Counted from the first letter of the stretch, positions 9,209 through 17,857 are shown. The stretch is 64,000 nucleotides of DNA from Kitasatospora sp. A2-31 (GCF_022288725.1 NZ_JAKNTA010000001.1:620899-684898), one strand, 5' to 3'. Notes: generated from the sequence alone by a model not told the origin. Numbers and translations are program-made.

Positions 9209-10027
9209 ATGACCTTCGCCGCAACGCAGCGCTCGCGCAGCGAGGACCGCCGGATCAGTCCGGTGTTCTGGGTGCTCCTCGCGATACTGGGCACGTCCGG
9301 GTGGGCGGTCCACTCGGGGTACGGCAACGCCCGCTTCGGGGTGTTCCTGTTCGTGGTGGCCGGCTGGATGGTCTCGCTCTGCCTGCACGAGTACGCGCAC
9401 GCCCGCACCGCACTGCACGGCGGCGACCTCACCGTCGGCGCCAAGGGCTACCTGACGCTCAATCCGCTCAAGTACGCCAACGTCCTGCTCAGCTTCGTGC
9501 TGCCGATCGTCTTCGTGATCCTCGGCGGCATCGGCCTGCCCGGCGGCTCGGTCTGGATCGAGCGGCACCGGATCCAGGGGCGGCTCAAGCACAGCCTGAT
9601 CTCGGCGGCCGGCCCGCTGGTGAACCTGGTCTGCGCGGCGCTGCTGCTGGTCCCGGTGGGCGCGGGCTGGCTGGACGACCCGACCACCCCCGTCGAGTGG
9701 CACGGCATGCAGTTGCCGTACTCGCCGCTCGCCTGCGCCTTCGCCTTCCTCGGCCTGCTCCAGCTGAGCGCGGCGGTGCTGAACCTGCTGCCGGTGCCCG
9801 GCCTGGACGGCTACGGCATCGTCGAACCGTGGCTGTCGTACCGGACCAGGCGGGCGGTCGAGCCGTTCGCGCCGTACGGGATGCTGGCGGTGTTCGCGCT
9901 GCTCTGGCAGCCCGAGGTGAACCGCTTCTTCTTCGACGCCGTGTACGGGCTGATGCACCTGTTCGGCGTGAGCGACGACGCCTTCGCCGCCCTCGGCCAC
10001 GACCTGTTCCGCTTCTGGCAGGACTAG
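9209..10027 (+). CDS. M50-family membrane metalloprotease (site-2 protease homologue)
   Basis: A 272-residue integral membrane zinc protease. The zinc-binding HEYAH motif lies in the second membrane segment (LCLHEYAHARTALHGGD, about residue 65), and the third ligand region is NLLPVPGLDGYG (about residue 195). A further helix pair follows. ATG 9209 is preceded by GGAG. Family members cut membrane proteins, often to release regulators; its partner is not evident. It is divergent from the AfsR-like gene. Confidence 0.9.
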   Translation: MTFAATQRSRSEDRRISPVFWVLLAILGTSGWAVHSGYGNARFGVFLFVVAGWMVSLCLHEYAHARTALHGGDLTVGAKGYLTLNPLKYANVLLSFVLPIVFVILGGIGLPGGSVWIERHRIQGRLKHSLISAAGPLVNLVCAALLLVPVGAGWLDDPTTPVEWHGMQLPYSPLACAFAFLGLLQLSAAVLNLLPVPGLDGYGIVEPWLSYRTRRAVEPFAPYGMLAVFALLWQPEVNRFFFDAVYGLMHLFGVSDDAFAALGHDLFRFWQD

Positions 10028-10070
10028 GCGCCCCCGGGGTGGCCTACCGGGGCCGCCTGCCGGGCCGGGC

Positions 10071-10256
10071 TCAGCCCTGCTCGGCGGCGGCCTTCGCCAG
10101 CTTCGCCCGGCGCAGGTTCATCCACACCACGTTGCTGGCGATGCCGGCGAGCGGGAGCCAGATCAGCCCCCAGTAGTTGTCCTTCACCACGGAGACCACC
10201 GCGGCGGCCAGCGCGAGGACGACGACGATCGCGGCGAAGAGGGACGTGCGGGGCAT
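10071..10256 (-). CDS. Small two-helix membrane protein
   Basis: 61 residues from ATG 10256, preceded by TAGGAG. Two hydrophobic segments (SLFAAIVVVLALAAAVVSVV and IWLPLAGIASNVVWM) are joined by a short KDNYWG loop, with a basic, Ala-rich tail. The family is common in streptomycetes but its function is not known to me. It is convergent with the M50 protease gene. Confidence 0.75.
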   Translation of the reverse strand: MPRTSLFAAIVVVLALAAAVVSVVKDNYWGLIWLPLAGIASNVVWMNLRRAKLAKAAAEQG

Positions 10257-10397
10257 GGTGGCTGGCTCCTAGCGCGGGCTGACGGTCGGCCCCCATTGTC
10301 GCCGACCTCACCTCCGGAACGGGGCCAGGGGTGAGGTCGGCGGCCGGCGCGTCGCCGGTACCCGCCGGCCCGGGGTGCCCGGCGCGCGGGGACGGTC

Positions 10398-11090
10398 TCA
10401 GACGTCGGTGATCCGCAGGCCCGCGTGGGCCTTGTACCGGCGGTTGACCGAGATCAGGTTGGCCACCAGCGACTCCACCTGGTGGGCGTTGCGCAGCCGG
10501 CCCGCGAAGATTCCGCGCATCCCCGGGATCCGCCCGGCCAGCGCCTGCACCACGTCGGTGGCGGCACGCTCCTCGCCGAGCACCATCACGTCGGTGTCGA
10601 TCCGCTCGATCGACTCGTCCTGCAGCAGCACCGCCGAGAGGTGGTGGAAGGCCGCGGTGACGCGCGAGTCCGGCAGCAGCGCGGCGGCCTGCTGGGCGGC
10701 GCTGCCCTCCTCCGGCACCAGGGCGTACGCGCCCTGCTTGTCGAAGCCGAGCGGATTGACGCAGTCCACCACGATCTTGCCGGCCAGCTCCTCGCGCAGG
10801 GCGCTGAGGGTGGCGGCGTGCCCCTCCCAGGGCACCGCGACGATCACGATGTCGCTCTCGCGCGCGGTGGTCGCGTTGTCGGCGCCGCGCACGCCGAGGC
10901 CGAGCTCGGCCGCCGAGGCCTCGGCGCGCGCCGCGTCGCGGGAGCCGATGATCACCTGCTGGCCCGCCTTGGCCAGCCGGTGGGCGAGTCCCCGCCCCTG
11001 GTCGCCGGTGCCGCCGAGGACGCCCACCACCAGCTGCGAGACGTCGGGCAGCTCATGGGCGGGGTTTGTCGCTGAATCGAGGGAAGTCAT
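10398..11090 (-). CDS. npdG: NADPH-dependent F420 reductase
   Basis: A 230-residue enzyme that passes hydride between NADPH and coenzyme F420, supplying reduced F420 for redox enzymes. The N-terminal Rossmann motif is VVGVLGGTGDQGRGLAHRLA (residues about 19-38), with the NADP-phosphate contact region IIGSRDAARAEA. It also has VIVAVPWEGH, VDCVNPLGFDKQG and AFHHLSA. The start is ATG 11090; a weak CAGGAT sits 6 bases upstream, so translation may be leaderless. It is divergent from the next gene with 47 bases between starts. Confidence 0.93.
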   Translation of the reverse strand: MTSLDSATNPAHELPDVSQLVVGVLGGTGDQGRGLAHRLAKAGQQVIIGSRDAARAEASAAELGLGVRGADNATTARESDIVIVAVPWEGHAATLSALREELAGKIVVDCVNPLGFDKQGAYALVPEEGSAAQQAAALLPDSRVTAAFHHLSAVLLQDESIERIDTDVMVLGEERAATDVVQALAGRIPGMRGIFAGRLRNAHQVESLVANLISVNRRYKAHAGLRITDV

Positions 11091-11137
11091 GGGCCGATCC
11101 TGCCAAACCGTGGGTCGGCCACGACATTCTGTGGCCC

Positions 11138-11737
11138 ATGGACGCGGTGAGAGTTTCGGCACTCCGTGAGCGGCTCGCCGGCACCGGCTGGCTGGAGGCG
11201 GCCGGCGGCTTCGCCGGATCGCTGCGCCACGCGGTCGACCGGCGGGGCTCCGCAGGCCTGCTGCTGGTCGGCACCGAGGCGTACGAGCCCTGGCACCTGG
11301 CCGCCCACCTCGCGGACGAGGCCGCCTGGTCGGACGCCCCCCGGCTGAGGCCCACCCTGCTGCGGCACCGGGTGCCGGCCCGGGCCCCGGCCCATCTGGC
11401 GCACGACCTGCGCCGGCTCGCCGCGGCCGGGCGCGGGTCGACGGTGCTGGTGGTGGCCCCGGCGGCGGCCGGGGAGCAGTTGCTGCAGCGGGTGCAGGAC
11501 GCCCGGCACGGCGGGGCCACCGTGCTCGCCCTGGACGGCGCCGCCGGGCCGACCGAGCTGGCGGCCCTGGCGCACGAGCGGCTCGCGGTCGGCACCGCCG
11601 AGACGGAGCCGTTCGACCTGGCCCAGCACCTGGTCAGCGCGGCCGCCGGGCACTCCCCGGCGCGCCGCTCGGCGCTCGCCCGGCTGGCCGACCTGGCCGG
11701 CCGGCTGACGGCGGGGCCGACGCTCGGCCGCTGGTAG
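11138..11737 (+). CDS. Conserved hypothetical protein, divergent from npdG
   Basis: A 199-residue soluble protein with no motif I recognise. It begins MDAVRVSALRERLAGTGWLE and contains VDRRGSAGLLLVGTEAYEPWHLAAHL and a central basic PTLLRHRVPARAP stretch, without membrane segments or signal peptide. ATG 11138 is 7 bases after CATTCT, another possible leaderless start. The coding pattern is strongly actinobacterial, so it is very likely a real gene. Confidence 0.8.
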   Translation: MDAVRVSALRERLAGTGWLEAAGGFAGSLRHAVDRRGSAGLLLVGTEAYEPWHLAAHLADEAAWSDAPRLRPTLLRHRVPARAPAHLAHDLRRLAAAGRGSTVLVVAPAAAGEQLLQRVQDARHGGATVLALDGAAGPTELAALAHERLAVGTAETEPFDLAQHLVSAAAGHSPARRSALARLADLAGRLTAGPTLGRW

Positions 11738-11750
11738 CCGACCGGCGGCC

Positions 11751-11800
11751 CGCGGAAAGTAAGTGGCACTAGCGAGCTAGGGTTATTACACTGCCCCTCG
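11751..11800 (+). promoter_or_regulatory. AT-richer promoter region of the GNAT gene
   Basis: The segment from 11754 (GAAAGTAAGTGGCACTAG) to TTATTACACTG near 11783 is markedly richer in A and T than its surroundings. It lies 40-80 bases before the acetyltransferase start. It probably contains the promoter; I cannot assign the sigma factor. Confidence 0.4.
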
Positions 11801-11837
11801 GTCCGGATGGGCGGACCGCCGAACGGAAGGGGTGGCC

Positions 11838-12512
11838 GTGCTGGAGATCACGTCGGAGAACGTCGTCCGGAGCTGGGTCGACGGATGGACGGCCTCGCGG
11901 GCCGCCGCGCCGGCCGTCGTCCAGCCGTGGGGTTACACCGTCGACGTCGGCCTCAGCGGCCACGTGACCCGCCACGTGTTCGACGCCGTCGGCGACGCCG
12001 TGCGGGAGGAGGACGTCCGCGAGGTCGCCGGCGCGGTCCGCGCCGAGGGGACGTGGCTCAAGGTCTTCGCGGACCCCGGCGTCACCTCGCCCTGGCTCGG
12101 CCCGCAGTGGTGGATCGACGACGAGCCCGGCTACCTGATGACCGCCCCGCTCGCCCCGGCGCCCGCCCACCGGCTCACTGCTCCGGACGGCTACCGCCTG
12201 CGCACCTGGTCCCGCGGCGGCGTGGTCCGCGCCCTGGTCACCGCGGCGGACGGCGCGCTGGCGGCTCGCGGCCAGATCGCCCCGACCGGCGCCACCGCCG
12301 TCGTCGACCAGATCGAGACCGCGCCGGAGCACCGGCGCCGGGGCCTGGGCAGCCTGGTCATCCGGACGCTGGTCGCCGCGGCGTACGAACAGGGCGCCCG
12401 GACCGGCGTGCTGGCCGGCACCCCGGACGGGCGCGCGCTGTACACCGCGCTCGGCTGGCAGGTGCTCGCCCCGCTGACCAGCGCCGAGTACCGGGGCGGG
12501 CGGTCCGGCTGA
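11838..12512 (+). CDS. GNAT-family N-acetyltransferase
   Basis: A 224-residue protein. The acetyl-CoA binding core is at the C-terminus: [25 protein letters not shown] (about residues 153-177, with the R-R-x-x-G-L-G motif) followed by the [13 protein letters not shown] end ([13 protein letters not shown]). The first 90 residues are less conserved. I chose GTG 11838 over GTG 11832 because GGAAGG (11825-11830) is then at proper spacing. The substrate is unknown. Confidence 0.88.
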   Translation: MLEITSENVVRSWVDGWTASRAAAPAVVQPWGYTVDVGLSGHVTRHVFDAVGDAVREEDVREVAGAVRAEGTWLKVFADPGVTSPWLGPQWWIDDEPGYLMTAPLAPAPAHRLTAPDGYRLRTWSRGGVVRALVTAADGALAARGQIAPTGATAVVDQIETAPEHRRRGLGSLVIRTLVAAAYEQGARTGVLAGTPDGRALYTALGWQVLAPLTSAEYRGGRSG

Positions 12513-12568
12513 CGCCCGCTCGGGCGCCGGGCCGTCGGACCGTCAGCTCCCCACCGCGGGCCGTCCCG

Positions 12569-12799
12569 CTACTCGGTGTCGTCCGCCGCCGGCCGGTCGC
12601 TCCAGCGCGGGTCGTTCTTCCACTCGCGGTTGCGCTCGTCGGCGATCTCCAGCGCGTGCGCGGCCTCCTCCCGGCTGGCGTACGGCCCGAGCCGGTCCTT
12701 GGCCGGGCACTCGGGGCCCTCCTCCACCTTGGCGTGCTTGATGCAGTAGAACCACTCGCCGGGCTTGCCGGTGGGCTTGCGGTGGAACCCGAAGGGCAT
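12569..12799 (-). CDS. Small conserved hypothetical protein
   Basis: A 76-residue hydrophilic protein from ATG 12799 with GGGAG upstream. It has two cysteines spaced like a small metal site (FYCIKHAK and GPECPAKDR) and an amphipathic helix [15 protein letters not shown]. Small proteins of this shape occur beside map in streptomycetes; the function is unknown. It is divergent from map, with an inverted repeat between them. Confidence 0.75.
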   Translation of the reverse strand: MPFGFHRKPTGKPGEWFYCIKHAKVEEGPECPAKDRLGPYASREEAAHALEIADERNREWKNDPRWSDRPAADDTE

Positions 12800-12844
12800 G
12801 GCGGTCTCCCGTCCGTGAGGTGCGTCGCGCCGACCGGCCGAACC

Positions 12845-12861
12845 GATCGGTCGTACCGATC
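12845..12861. promoter_or_regulatory. Inverted repeat between the 76-residue gene and map
   Basis: GATCGGT (12845-12851), three bases, then the exact complement ACCGATC (12855-12861). It lies in a divergent intergenic region, 47 bases from one start and 68 from the other, so it is a plausible operator. Confidence 0.4.
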
Positions 12862-12915
12862 ATTCCCCGGACCGGGGCCGCCCGCACACCACCGGGCGGC
12901 GCGGGGCCCGGCGGA

Positions 12916-12921
12916 TAGACT
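12916..12921 (+). promoter_or_regulatory. -10 element of a probable leaderless map transcript
   Basis: TAGACT ends 7 bases before the map ATG (12929), placing the expected transcription start on the A of ATG. No ribosome binding site precedes the ATG. Confidence 0.6.
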
Positions 12922-12928
12922 CGCGGCC

Positions 12929-13774
12929 ATGGCTCTCGTACCCGGCACCCAGTCCCCCACCCGCAAGGTCCCCGCGCACATCGCCCGCCCCGAGTACGTC
13001 GGACGACCCGCGCCGGCGCCGTACACCGGGCCCGAGGTGCAGACCGCCGAGACCGTCGAGAAGATGCGGATCGCGGGCGGGATCGCCGCCCGGGCGATGG
13101 AGGAGGCCGCCAAGCTGATCGCGCCCGGCGTCACCACCGACGCCCTGGACGCCGTCGCCCACGAGTACATGTGCGACCACGGCGCCTACCCGTCCGACCT
13201 CGGCTACCGGGGCTTCCCGAAGTCCATCTGCACCTCGATCAACGAGGTGATCTGCCACGGCATCCCGGACTCGACCGTCCTCCAGGACGGCGACATCGTC
13301 AACATCGACGCCACCGCGTACATCCACGGGGTCCACGGCGACCTCAACGCCACCTACCTCTGCGGCGACGTCGACGAGGAGTCCAGGCTGCTGGTCGAGC
13401 GGACCCGCGAGGCGCTGAACCGGGCGATCAAGGCGGTCAAGCCGGGCCGTCAGATCAACGTGATCGGCCGCGTGATCGAGTCCTACGCCAAGCGCTTCGA
13501 CTACGGCGTGGTGCGGGACTTCACCGGGCACGGCATCAACACGTCGTTCCACTCCGGCCTGATCGTCCCGCACTACGACAGCGAGCGGGCGACCGAGGTG
13601 ATCAAGCCCGGGATGACCTTCACCATCGAGCCGATGCTGACGCTGGGCACCTACGACTACGAGATCTGGGCCGACGGCTGGACGGTCGTCACCAAGGACC
13701 GCAAGCGCACCGCCCAGTTCGAGCACACCCTCGTCGTCACGGCGGACGGCGCGGAGATCCTCACCCTGCCGTAG
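12929..13774 (+). CDS. map: Type I methionine aminopeptidase
   Basis: A 281-residue cytosolic enzyme that removes the initiator methionine. The five metal ligands can be placed: Asp in [11 protein letters not shown], Asp in [10 protein letters not shown], His in FTGHGIN, Glu in FTIEPML and Glu in QFEHT. An extra N-terminal segment of about 40 residues ([13 protein letters not shown]) is typical of the longer actinobacterial map copy. The start is set by the leaderless promoter; the much longer frame upstream is a shadow. Confidence 0.97.
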   Translation: MALVPGTQSPTRKVPAHIARPEYVGRPAPAPYTGPEVQTAETVEKMRIAGGIAARAMEEAAKLIAPGVTTDALDAVAHEYMCDHGAYPSDLGYRGFPKSICTSINEVICHGIPDSTVLQDGDIVNIDATAYIHGVHGDLNATYLCGDVDEESRLLVERTREALNRAIKAVKPGRQINVIGRVIESYAKRFDYGVVRDFTGHGINTSFHSGLIVPHYDSERATEVIKPGMTFTIEPMLTLGTYDYEIWADGWTVVTKDRKRTAQFEHTLVVTADGAEILTLP

Positions 13775-13820
13775 CCGACCGGCGGGCCGTGGCGCGAAAG
13801 ACGAAGAGGCCGAAGACGAA

Positions 13821-13848
13821 GAGGCCCGGGCGGGAGCGCCCGGGCCTT
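13821..13848 (+). terminator. Terminator hairpin after map
   Basis: GAGGCCCGGGCG (13821-13832), loop GGAG, and CGCCCGGGCCTT (13837-13848) form a 12-bp stem with one G-T pair, followed by TCTCGTC. It lies 46 bases after the map stop. Confidence 0.75.
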
Positions 13849-13860
13849 CTCGTCGAGCCC

Positions 13861-13932
13861 GTGAGTCGGTGAGTCGGTGAGTCGGTGAGCCCGTGGGCCG
13901 GTGCGTCCGTGGGCCGGTGCGTCCGTGGATGC
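13861..13932. repeat. Nine 8-bp tandem repeats
   Basis: Units read GTGAGTCG (three copies), GTGAGCCC, then alternating GTGGGCCG and GTGCGTCC twice, and GTGGATGC. The array sits between convergent map and the primase-polymerase-like gene. It looks like slippage-derived filler. Confidence 0.75.
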
Positions 13933-13972
13933 TCGGGTGCGGGACCGGGCCGTACGGTCCGATCAGCGCCGA

Positions 13973-14674
13973 TCAGCCGATCAGCCACTGCTCCTCGGCC
14001 ACCGCGCCCACCTCGGTGCAGGCGTCGGTCAGCACGTCCAGCACCCGCAGCGGGTCCGGCAGCGGCTGGTCGGGCCCGCGCAGCCAGCGGACCGCGGAGC
14101 CGTCCGGGAGCGCGGCCGGCGGCAGCAGGGTGTACGAGCCGCGGCAGTGCCAGCGCAGCCCGGGGTGCTCGGACATCGTGTCCGGGGTGGAGTCCAGGGC
14201 GCTCGGCCACCACTCGTCCTCGTCGACCGGGGTGCCCCGGGTGGCGGTGAAGAAGAGGTAGCGGTCGTCGCCGACGGCCGCCACCGGTCCCTCGACGCCC
14301 AGCGCGGTCAGCCGCTCCAGCGCCAGCCGGCCCGCCTCGGCGGGCACGTCCAGCACGTCGTGGACGCGGCCGGTCGCGGTGACGAAGTTGGCCTGCGGGT
14401 CCCGGGAGAGCCAGCGCGCGACCTGCTCGGGATCGGTGGTCGCCTGGGTCTGCCAGGCGAAGGAGACCGGGTGCTGGGCCGGCGCCGGACAGGCGACCCG
14501 GTCACAGGAACACCGGTGACCGGCCGGATGTGCGGCCGGTGCCAGCGGGAAGCCTGCGCGCACGGCGCCCAGCAACTGGTCCAGTCGGGCTGCGGGGCTG
14601 TCCGCGCCGGCCGACCGGGCCCGCTGACGATCACGCCTCTGCCACCAGGTCGTCCACCTGCCGCCGGCTTCCAT
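13973..14674 (-). CDS. Primase-polymerase-like protein (N-terminal PrimPol fold)
   Basis: A 233-residue protein resembling the bifunctional primase/polymerase family. It has the pattern HPVSFAWQTQATTDPEQVARWL, PQANFVTATGRVHDVLDVP (in true enzymes this carries the catalytic acids), ERLTALGVEGPVAAVGDDRYLFFTA, and LRWHCRGSYTLLPPAALPDG. The acidic pair is reduced to Asp-Val-Leu-Asp, and no helicase domain follows, so activity is uncertain. Stand-alone copies are conserved in streptomycete cores and are usually annotated this way. ATG 14674 has GAAGGGG upstream. Confidence 0.75.
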   Translation of the reverse strand: MEAGGRWTTWWQRRDRQRARSAGADSPAARLDQLLGAVRAGFPLAPAAHPAGHRCSCDRVACPAPAQHPVSFAWQTQATTDPEQVARWLSRDPQANFVTATGRVHDVLDVPAEAGRLALERLTALGVEGPVAAVGDDRYLFFTATRGTPVDEDEWWPSALDSTPDTMSEHPGLRWHCRGSYTLLPPAALPDGSAVRWLRGPDQPLPDPLRVLDVLTDACTEVGAVAEEQWLIG

Positions 14675-15118
14675 CGGGCCCCTTCCGCGCGTTGCCGTGC
14701 CTGGTGTGACACAGCATTCGACGTACCACTCCGACGCAACGCGCGGCGCCCCCCGCTGCTTCCCGGGGCGGTGCTCGGCCCTGCCGTCCACGCCCCGTCG
14801 GCCGGAGCCGGGGTTGCCGGACGGCCGACGCCCGGGTCACGGTACGGAGTCGCGGCAGCACGCAGGCGGCGGCTCGGCGGCCCGACGGGCACACCGACGT
14901 GCGCCTCGCCCGGCCCGTACGGGGCCCGCTGACCCGGGTGAACCCCGAGGGCGTACAGGAAGGATAAGGGTGCGCGGAGCCTTCGGATGACCGGGGGCGG
15001 TGCCTCTCCGGTCACACTCCCGGCACGCCCACGTCACAAGGCCTCCCCCGGACCGCACAGGGCCTCCCCGGACCGCCGCGCACGGCGGTTCGGCCGGGCG
15101 GGGTGAGACCCTGGTGGG
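14675..15118. other. Intergenic region without a recognised gene
   Basis: About 440 bases between two divergent genes. It contains CAGGAAGGATAAGGG near 14960, which looks like a ribosome or promoter element but leads only to a six-codon frame. The rest is GC-rich with no convincing coding frame. Confidence 0.5.
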
Positions 15119-15349
15119 GTGAAGAGCACGGACACCGAATTCGTCGGCGGCCCCCTGGACGGCCGGATCCTCCCGATCCCCCTGGGGCCGATGTACGGCG
15201 TGCCCAAGACCTACAAGGTGCCGGTCCCCGCGCACGGGGACACTCCCGCGCGCACACTGGTGTACGTCCGGGCCAAGCAGCTGGACGGCGTCCGCTGGTT
15301 CTGGCGCTACGAGTACGACGAGGCGGCCACCGCCCGCGCCTCCGGGTGA
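15119..15349 (+). CDS. Small conserved hypothetical protein
   Basis: A 76-residue hydrophilic protein from GTG 15119. It begins with FVGGPLDGRILPIPLG, a short motif seen in small actinobacterial and phage proteins, then VYVRAKQLDGVRWFWRYEYDE. No membrane segment. The upstream ribosome site is weak, so the start is uncertain; the function is unknown. Confidence 0.65.
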   Translation: MKSTDTEFVGGPLDGRILPIPLGPMYGVPKTYKVPVPAHGDTPARTLVYVRAKQLDGVRWFWRYEYDEAATARASG

Positions 15350-15378
15350 CGACCGCCACTCCCCCCGGGAGGACGGCC

Positions 15379-15582
15379 ATGGCGAGGACCGCACGCCACC
15401 AGCAGTCCAGGAGCCGGTCCGCGGCGGCGGCGCACCGCAACCGGCAGGCGGCCGCCGTCACCGGCGCCCTGCTCGTGGCGGTCAGCCTCTACAGCGCGGT
15501 GATCGGCTCGAACGGCTGGCTCTGGTTCGGCTGGGCGGTGCTGCTGCTCGCGTGCGCGGCGCTGTTCGCCGTCCGCGGCTGA
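15379..15582 (+). CDS. Small two-helix membrane protein
   Basis: 67 residues from ATG 15379 with GGGAGGAC upstream. A basic N-terminus (RTARHQQSRSRS) is followed by helices AAAVTGALLVAVSLYSAVI and WLWFGWAVLLLACAALFAV. It lies 29 bases after the preceding small gene. No function is known to me. Confidence 0.7.
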   Translation: MARTARHQQSRSRSAAAAHRNRQAAAVTGALLVAVSLYSAVIGSNGWLWFGWAVLLLACAALFAVRG

Positions 15583-15690
15583 GGGCCTGAGCACCTGAGC
15601 ACCCGAGCGCCCTGTGCCTGAGCAGCCGCACCGCCTCCGCCGCCGGCCGCCCTCACCCGCGGCCGGGTCCCACCGGTCCCCCCAGGACCG

Positions 15691-16353
15691 TCACTCATCC
15701 TCGGCGAGGATCAGGTAGAGCTTCTTGCGGGCCTCGTTGAGCACCGCGAGGCCCTTGGCGCGCTGCGCCTCCGTGCCCGTCGTCATGACCTGCCGGATCG
15801 CGTGGTCGACGGCGCCGAGCGCCTGACCGACCTCCTGCACGGCCTCCCAGTCGACCTCCCGGCCGGCCTCCGCCCACGGCTCCGCGGAGCCCGCCTCGGC
15901 CTCGGCCCGGCCCGCCTCGGTGAGCGAGACCAGCCGCTTGCCGCCGACCTCCTCGGCCGTGATCAGGCCCTCCTCCTCCAGCAGCTGGAGGTTGGGGTAG
16001 ATCGAGCCGGGGCTCGGCCGCCAGGCCCCGCCCGTCCGCTCGGTGATCTCGGCGATCATCTCGTAGCCGTGCATCGGCCGCTCCTTGAGCAGCGCCAGCA
16101 GCGAGGCGCGCACGTCGCCCCGCCGGGCCCGCCCGCCGCGCCGGCCGCGCGGACCGTGGCCGCGCCCGCCGTGCCCGCGGAAGCCGGGACCGAACGGCCC
16201 GCCCATCGGGCGCCCCGGTCCGAACGGCGGCGGCCCGAAGGGGCCGAACGCCCCCCGGCCCTCGAAGCCCTCACCGGGCATGCCCACGAACTCCGGGCCC
16301 GGGCCGCGGCGTCGGCCGCGCGGGCCCTCCTCACGAAAACGTCCTGAGCGCAT
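15691..16353 (-). CDS. PadR-family transcriptional regulator with Gly/Pro/Arg-rich N-terminus
   Basis: A 220-residue repressor. Residues about 80-165 are the PadR winged helix: RASLLALLKERPMHGYEMI, GSIYPNLQLLEEEGLI, GKRLVSLTEAGR. The C-terminal part is a dimerising helix ending in NEARKKLYLILAEDE. The first 80 residues are low-complexity (repeats of GPFGPP/GPGF and RGRRGG) and may bind nucleic acid or be disordered. ATG 16353 has GGAGGTGAG upstream. Its promoter holds several palindromes, suggesting autoregulation. Confidence 0.92.
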   Translation of the reverse strand: MRSGRFREEGPRGRRRGPGPEFVGMPGEGFEGRGAFGPFGPPPFGPGRPMGGPFGPGFRGHGGRGHGPRGRRGGRARRGDVRASLLALLKERPMHGYEMIAEITERTGGAWRPSPGSIYPNLQLLEEEGLITAEEVGGKRLVSLTEAGRAEAEAGSAEPWAEAGREVDWEAVQEVGQALGAVDHAIRQVMTTGTEAQRAKGLAVLNEARKKLYLILAEDE

Positions 16354-16441
16354 GGCGCTCACCTCCGTTGTGTCTCCGGTCGCCGAGCGGCGCCCGCCGG
16401 TCGACCTGTCGTTGATCGAGACGCACCGACCGAGCGGCCTT

Positions 16442-16514
16442 TCGACCGGTCGACGCGCGCCGGGCAGTCGCCCGGACAGTCGAGTAACTGTCTCGATAAC
16501 TCGACGATATATCG
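16442..16514 (-). promoter_or_regulatory. Palindrome cluster upstream of padR
   Basis: Three perfect palindromes: TCGACCGGTCGA (16442-16453); GACAGT and ACTGTC six bases apart (16475-16492); and CGATATATCG (16505-16514). The last lies in an unusually AT-rich stretch and may overlap the promoter. PadR repressors usually control their own promoter through such sites. Confidence 0.55.
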
Positions 16515-16595
16515 GTGACTGTCGCTCGTCAACGGTTTCCGACACAGCCGCCCGACAACCCGGTGCGCGGGCGGCCGGCCGCTACGGTGGCGGGC

Positions 16596-16994
16596 ATGGC
16601 CGGTGAACGAGACCTAGCGACGCTGTTGCGCGGGATGCGCCCACTGCTCAACCCGGGGCGGTACGTCTACTGCTCGCTCCCGGCGAAGGTGCCCGCCGGG
16701 ATGCGGCCGGTGGTGACGGTCGCCGAGCCCGAGGGCGTGACGGTGGTGGTGGCGCAGGAGGAGGCCGACTCGCTCGGCCTGCGCTACGCGTACGTGGCCG
16801 CCTGGATCACCCTGCAGATCCACTCCGCGCTGGAGGCCGTCGGCCTGACCGCCGCCGTGGCGGGCCGGCTGGCCGAGGCCGGGATCAGCTGCAACGTCGT
16901 GGCCGGCTTCCACCACGACCACCTGTTCGTCGCCGCCGAGGACGCCGAGCGGGCCGTCCGGGCCCTGGAGGAGCTCTCGGCCTCGTCCGGCTGA
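16596..16994 (+). CDS. ACT-domain protein
   Basis: A 132-residue protein with an ACT-like fold: WITLQIHSALEAVGLTAAVAGRLAEAGISCNVVAGFHHDHLFVAAEDAERA in segments (residues about 68-120), where the AGISCN loop is the usual ligand site. The front half (RYVYCSLPAKVPAGMRPVVTV) belongs to the same family. It probably senses a small amino acid; the ligand is unknown. ATG 16596 lies 7 bases after TACGGT, so it may be leaderless. Confidence 0.85.
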   Translation: MAGERDLATLLRGMRPLLNPGRYVYCSLPAKVPAGMRPVVTVAEPEGVTVVVAQEEADSLGLRYAYVAAWITLQIHSALEAVGLTAAVAGRLAEAGISCNVVAGFHHDHLFVAAEDAERAVRALEELSASSG

Positions 16995-17166
16995 GCCGCG
17001 CCGTGCTCGGCGGGGACGGCGGGGACGGCGGGTCGGCGGGGAGCGGCGGGGGAGGTCAGCCCGCGGGCGCGCTCCGAGTGGCCGGTCCCGGGGGCCGATC
17101 CGACACTGGGAAGGGCTGAGCGCCCACCCGGTCGGTCAGCCCCCCACCGGAAGGGAGACGGCCACC

Positions 17167-17424
17167 ATGGCCATCTGCGTCACCTGCGGCAATGACTACT
17201 GGCTCGCCTTCGAGATCAAGACGATCACGGGCGACACCTACACCTTCGACAGCTTCGAGTGCGCGATGGAGAAGCTGGCGCCCCGCTGCGAGCAGTGCCA
17301 GGTCCGGATCGTGGGCCACGGCGTGGAGGTGGCCGGCCGGTTCTTCTGCTGCGCCAACTGCGCCCGCGTCAACGGCGGCCTCGGCGACCAGATCCGCGAC
17401 GCGGTCGGCGCGCGCCCGTCCTGA
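17167..17424 (+). CDS. Small Cys-rich zinc protein (prokaryotic metallothionein-like)
   Basis: 85 residues with eight cysteines in pairs: CVTCG (residues 5-8), FECA, CEQC and CCANC, plus a His in VGHGVEV. The order Cys-pair, FDSFECA, APRC-x2-C, GHGVE, FCCANCAR matches a small zinc-binding family often annotated as prokaryotic metallothionein. The more neutral reading is a treble-clef zinc finger. GAAGGGAG precedes ATG 17167. Role inferred: metal binding. Confidence 0.8.
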   Translation: MAICVTCGNDYWLAFEIKTITGDTYTFDSFECAMEKLAPRCEQCQVRIVGHGVEVAGRFFCCANCARVNGGLGDQIRDAVGARPS

Positions 17425-17445
17425 CGGGCAGTCGGGGGGTAAGGG

Positions 17446-17851
17446 GGCGGAAGAGTCGGCCTGTACGCCGGGTTCTGTCTCCCGGGTTGCTCGCGCGGCC
17501 CGGGGAGGCGGCCATCCATCTAGGGCTACCGTTGCCGGCAGCCTCGTGCGGTCTACCCGCGGACTCGGGCGAGCAGCCCTCGGACATCCGCGCACGGCGC
17601 CCGAGGGCACCGATCTTGACCTTGCTCCAGGTGGGGTTTACCGAGCCGGCCGGGTCACCCCGGTCGCTGGTGGTCTCTTACACCACCGTTTCACCCTTAC
17701 CCGCTGCCGAAGCGGCGGGCGGTCTGTTTTCTGTGGCACTGTCCCGCGGGTCACCCCGGGTGGGCGTTACCCACCACCCTGCTCTGTGGAGCCCGGACGT
17801 TCCTCGGCGGGTCTGGGACCCGTCGCGACCGCCCGGCCGGCTCTTCCGCCG
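17446..17851 (-). ncRNA. rnpB: RNase P RNA, bacterial type A
   Basis: The catalytic RNA of RNase P, which matures tRNA 5' ends. The two ends pair: GGCGGAAGAG at the 5' end (around 17842-17851) with CTCTTCCGCC at the 3' end (17446-17455). Read on the minus strand, the conserved blocks are GAGGAACGTCCGGGCTCC near the 5' end, CAGGGTGGTGGGTAACGCCC after it, and GAACCCGGCGTACAGGCC near the 3' end. Ends are good to a few bases. Only six bases separate it from the exporter gene upstream, so its promoter must lie within that coding sequence. Confidence 0.95.
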
Positions 17852-17857
17852 TAGTGG

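Noticed and set aside
5650..10176. A 1,508-codon open frame on the plus strand across the AfsR-like gene
   Set aside because: It is antisense to a gene with clear domains, has Arg/Gly/Pro-biased composition typical of a high-GC shadow, and shows no motifs.
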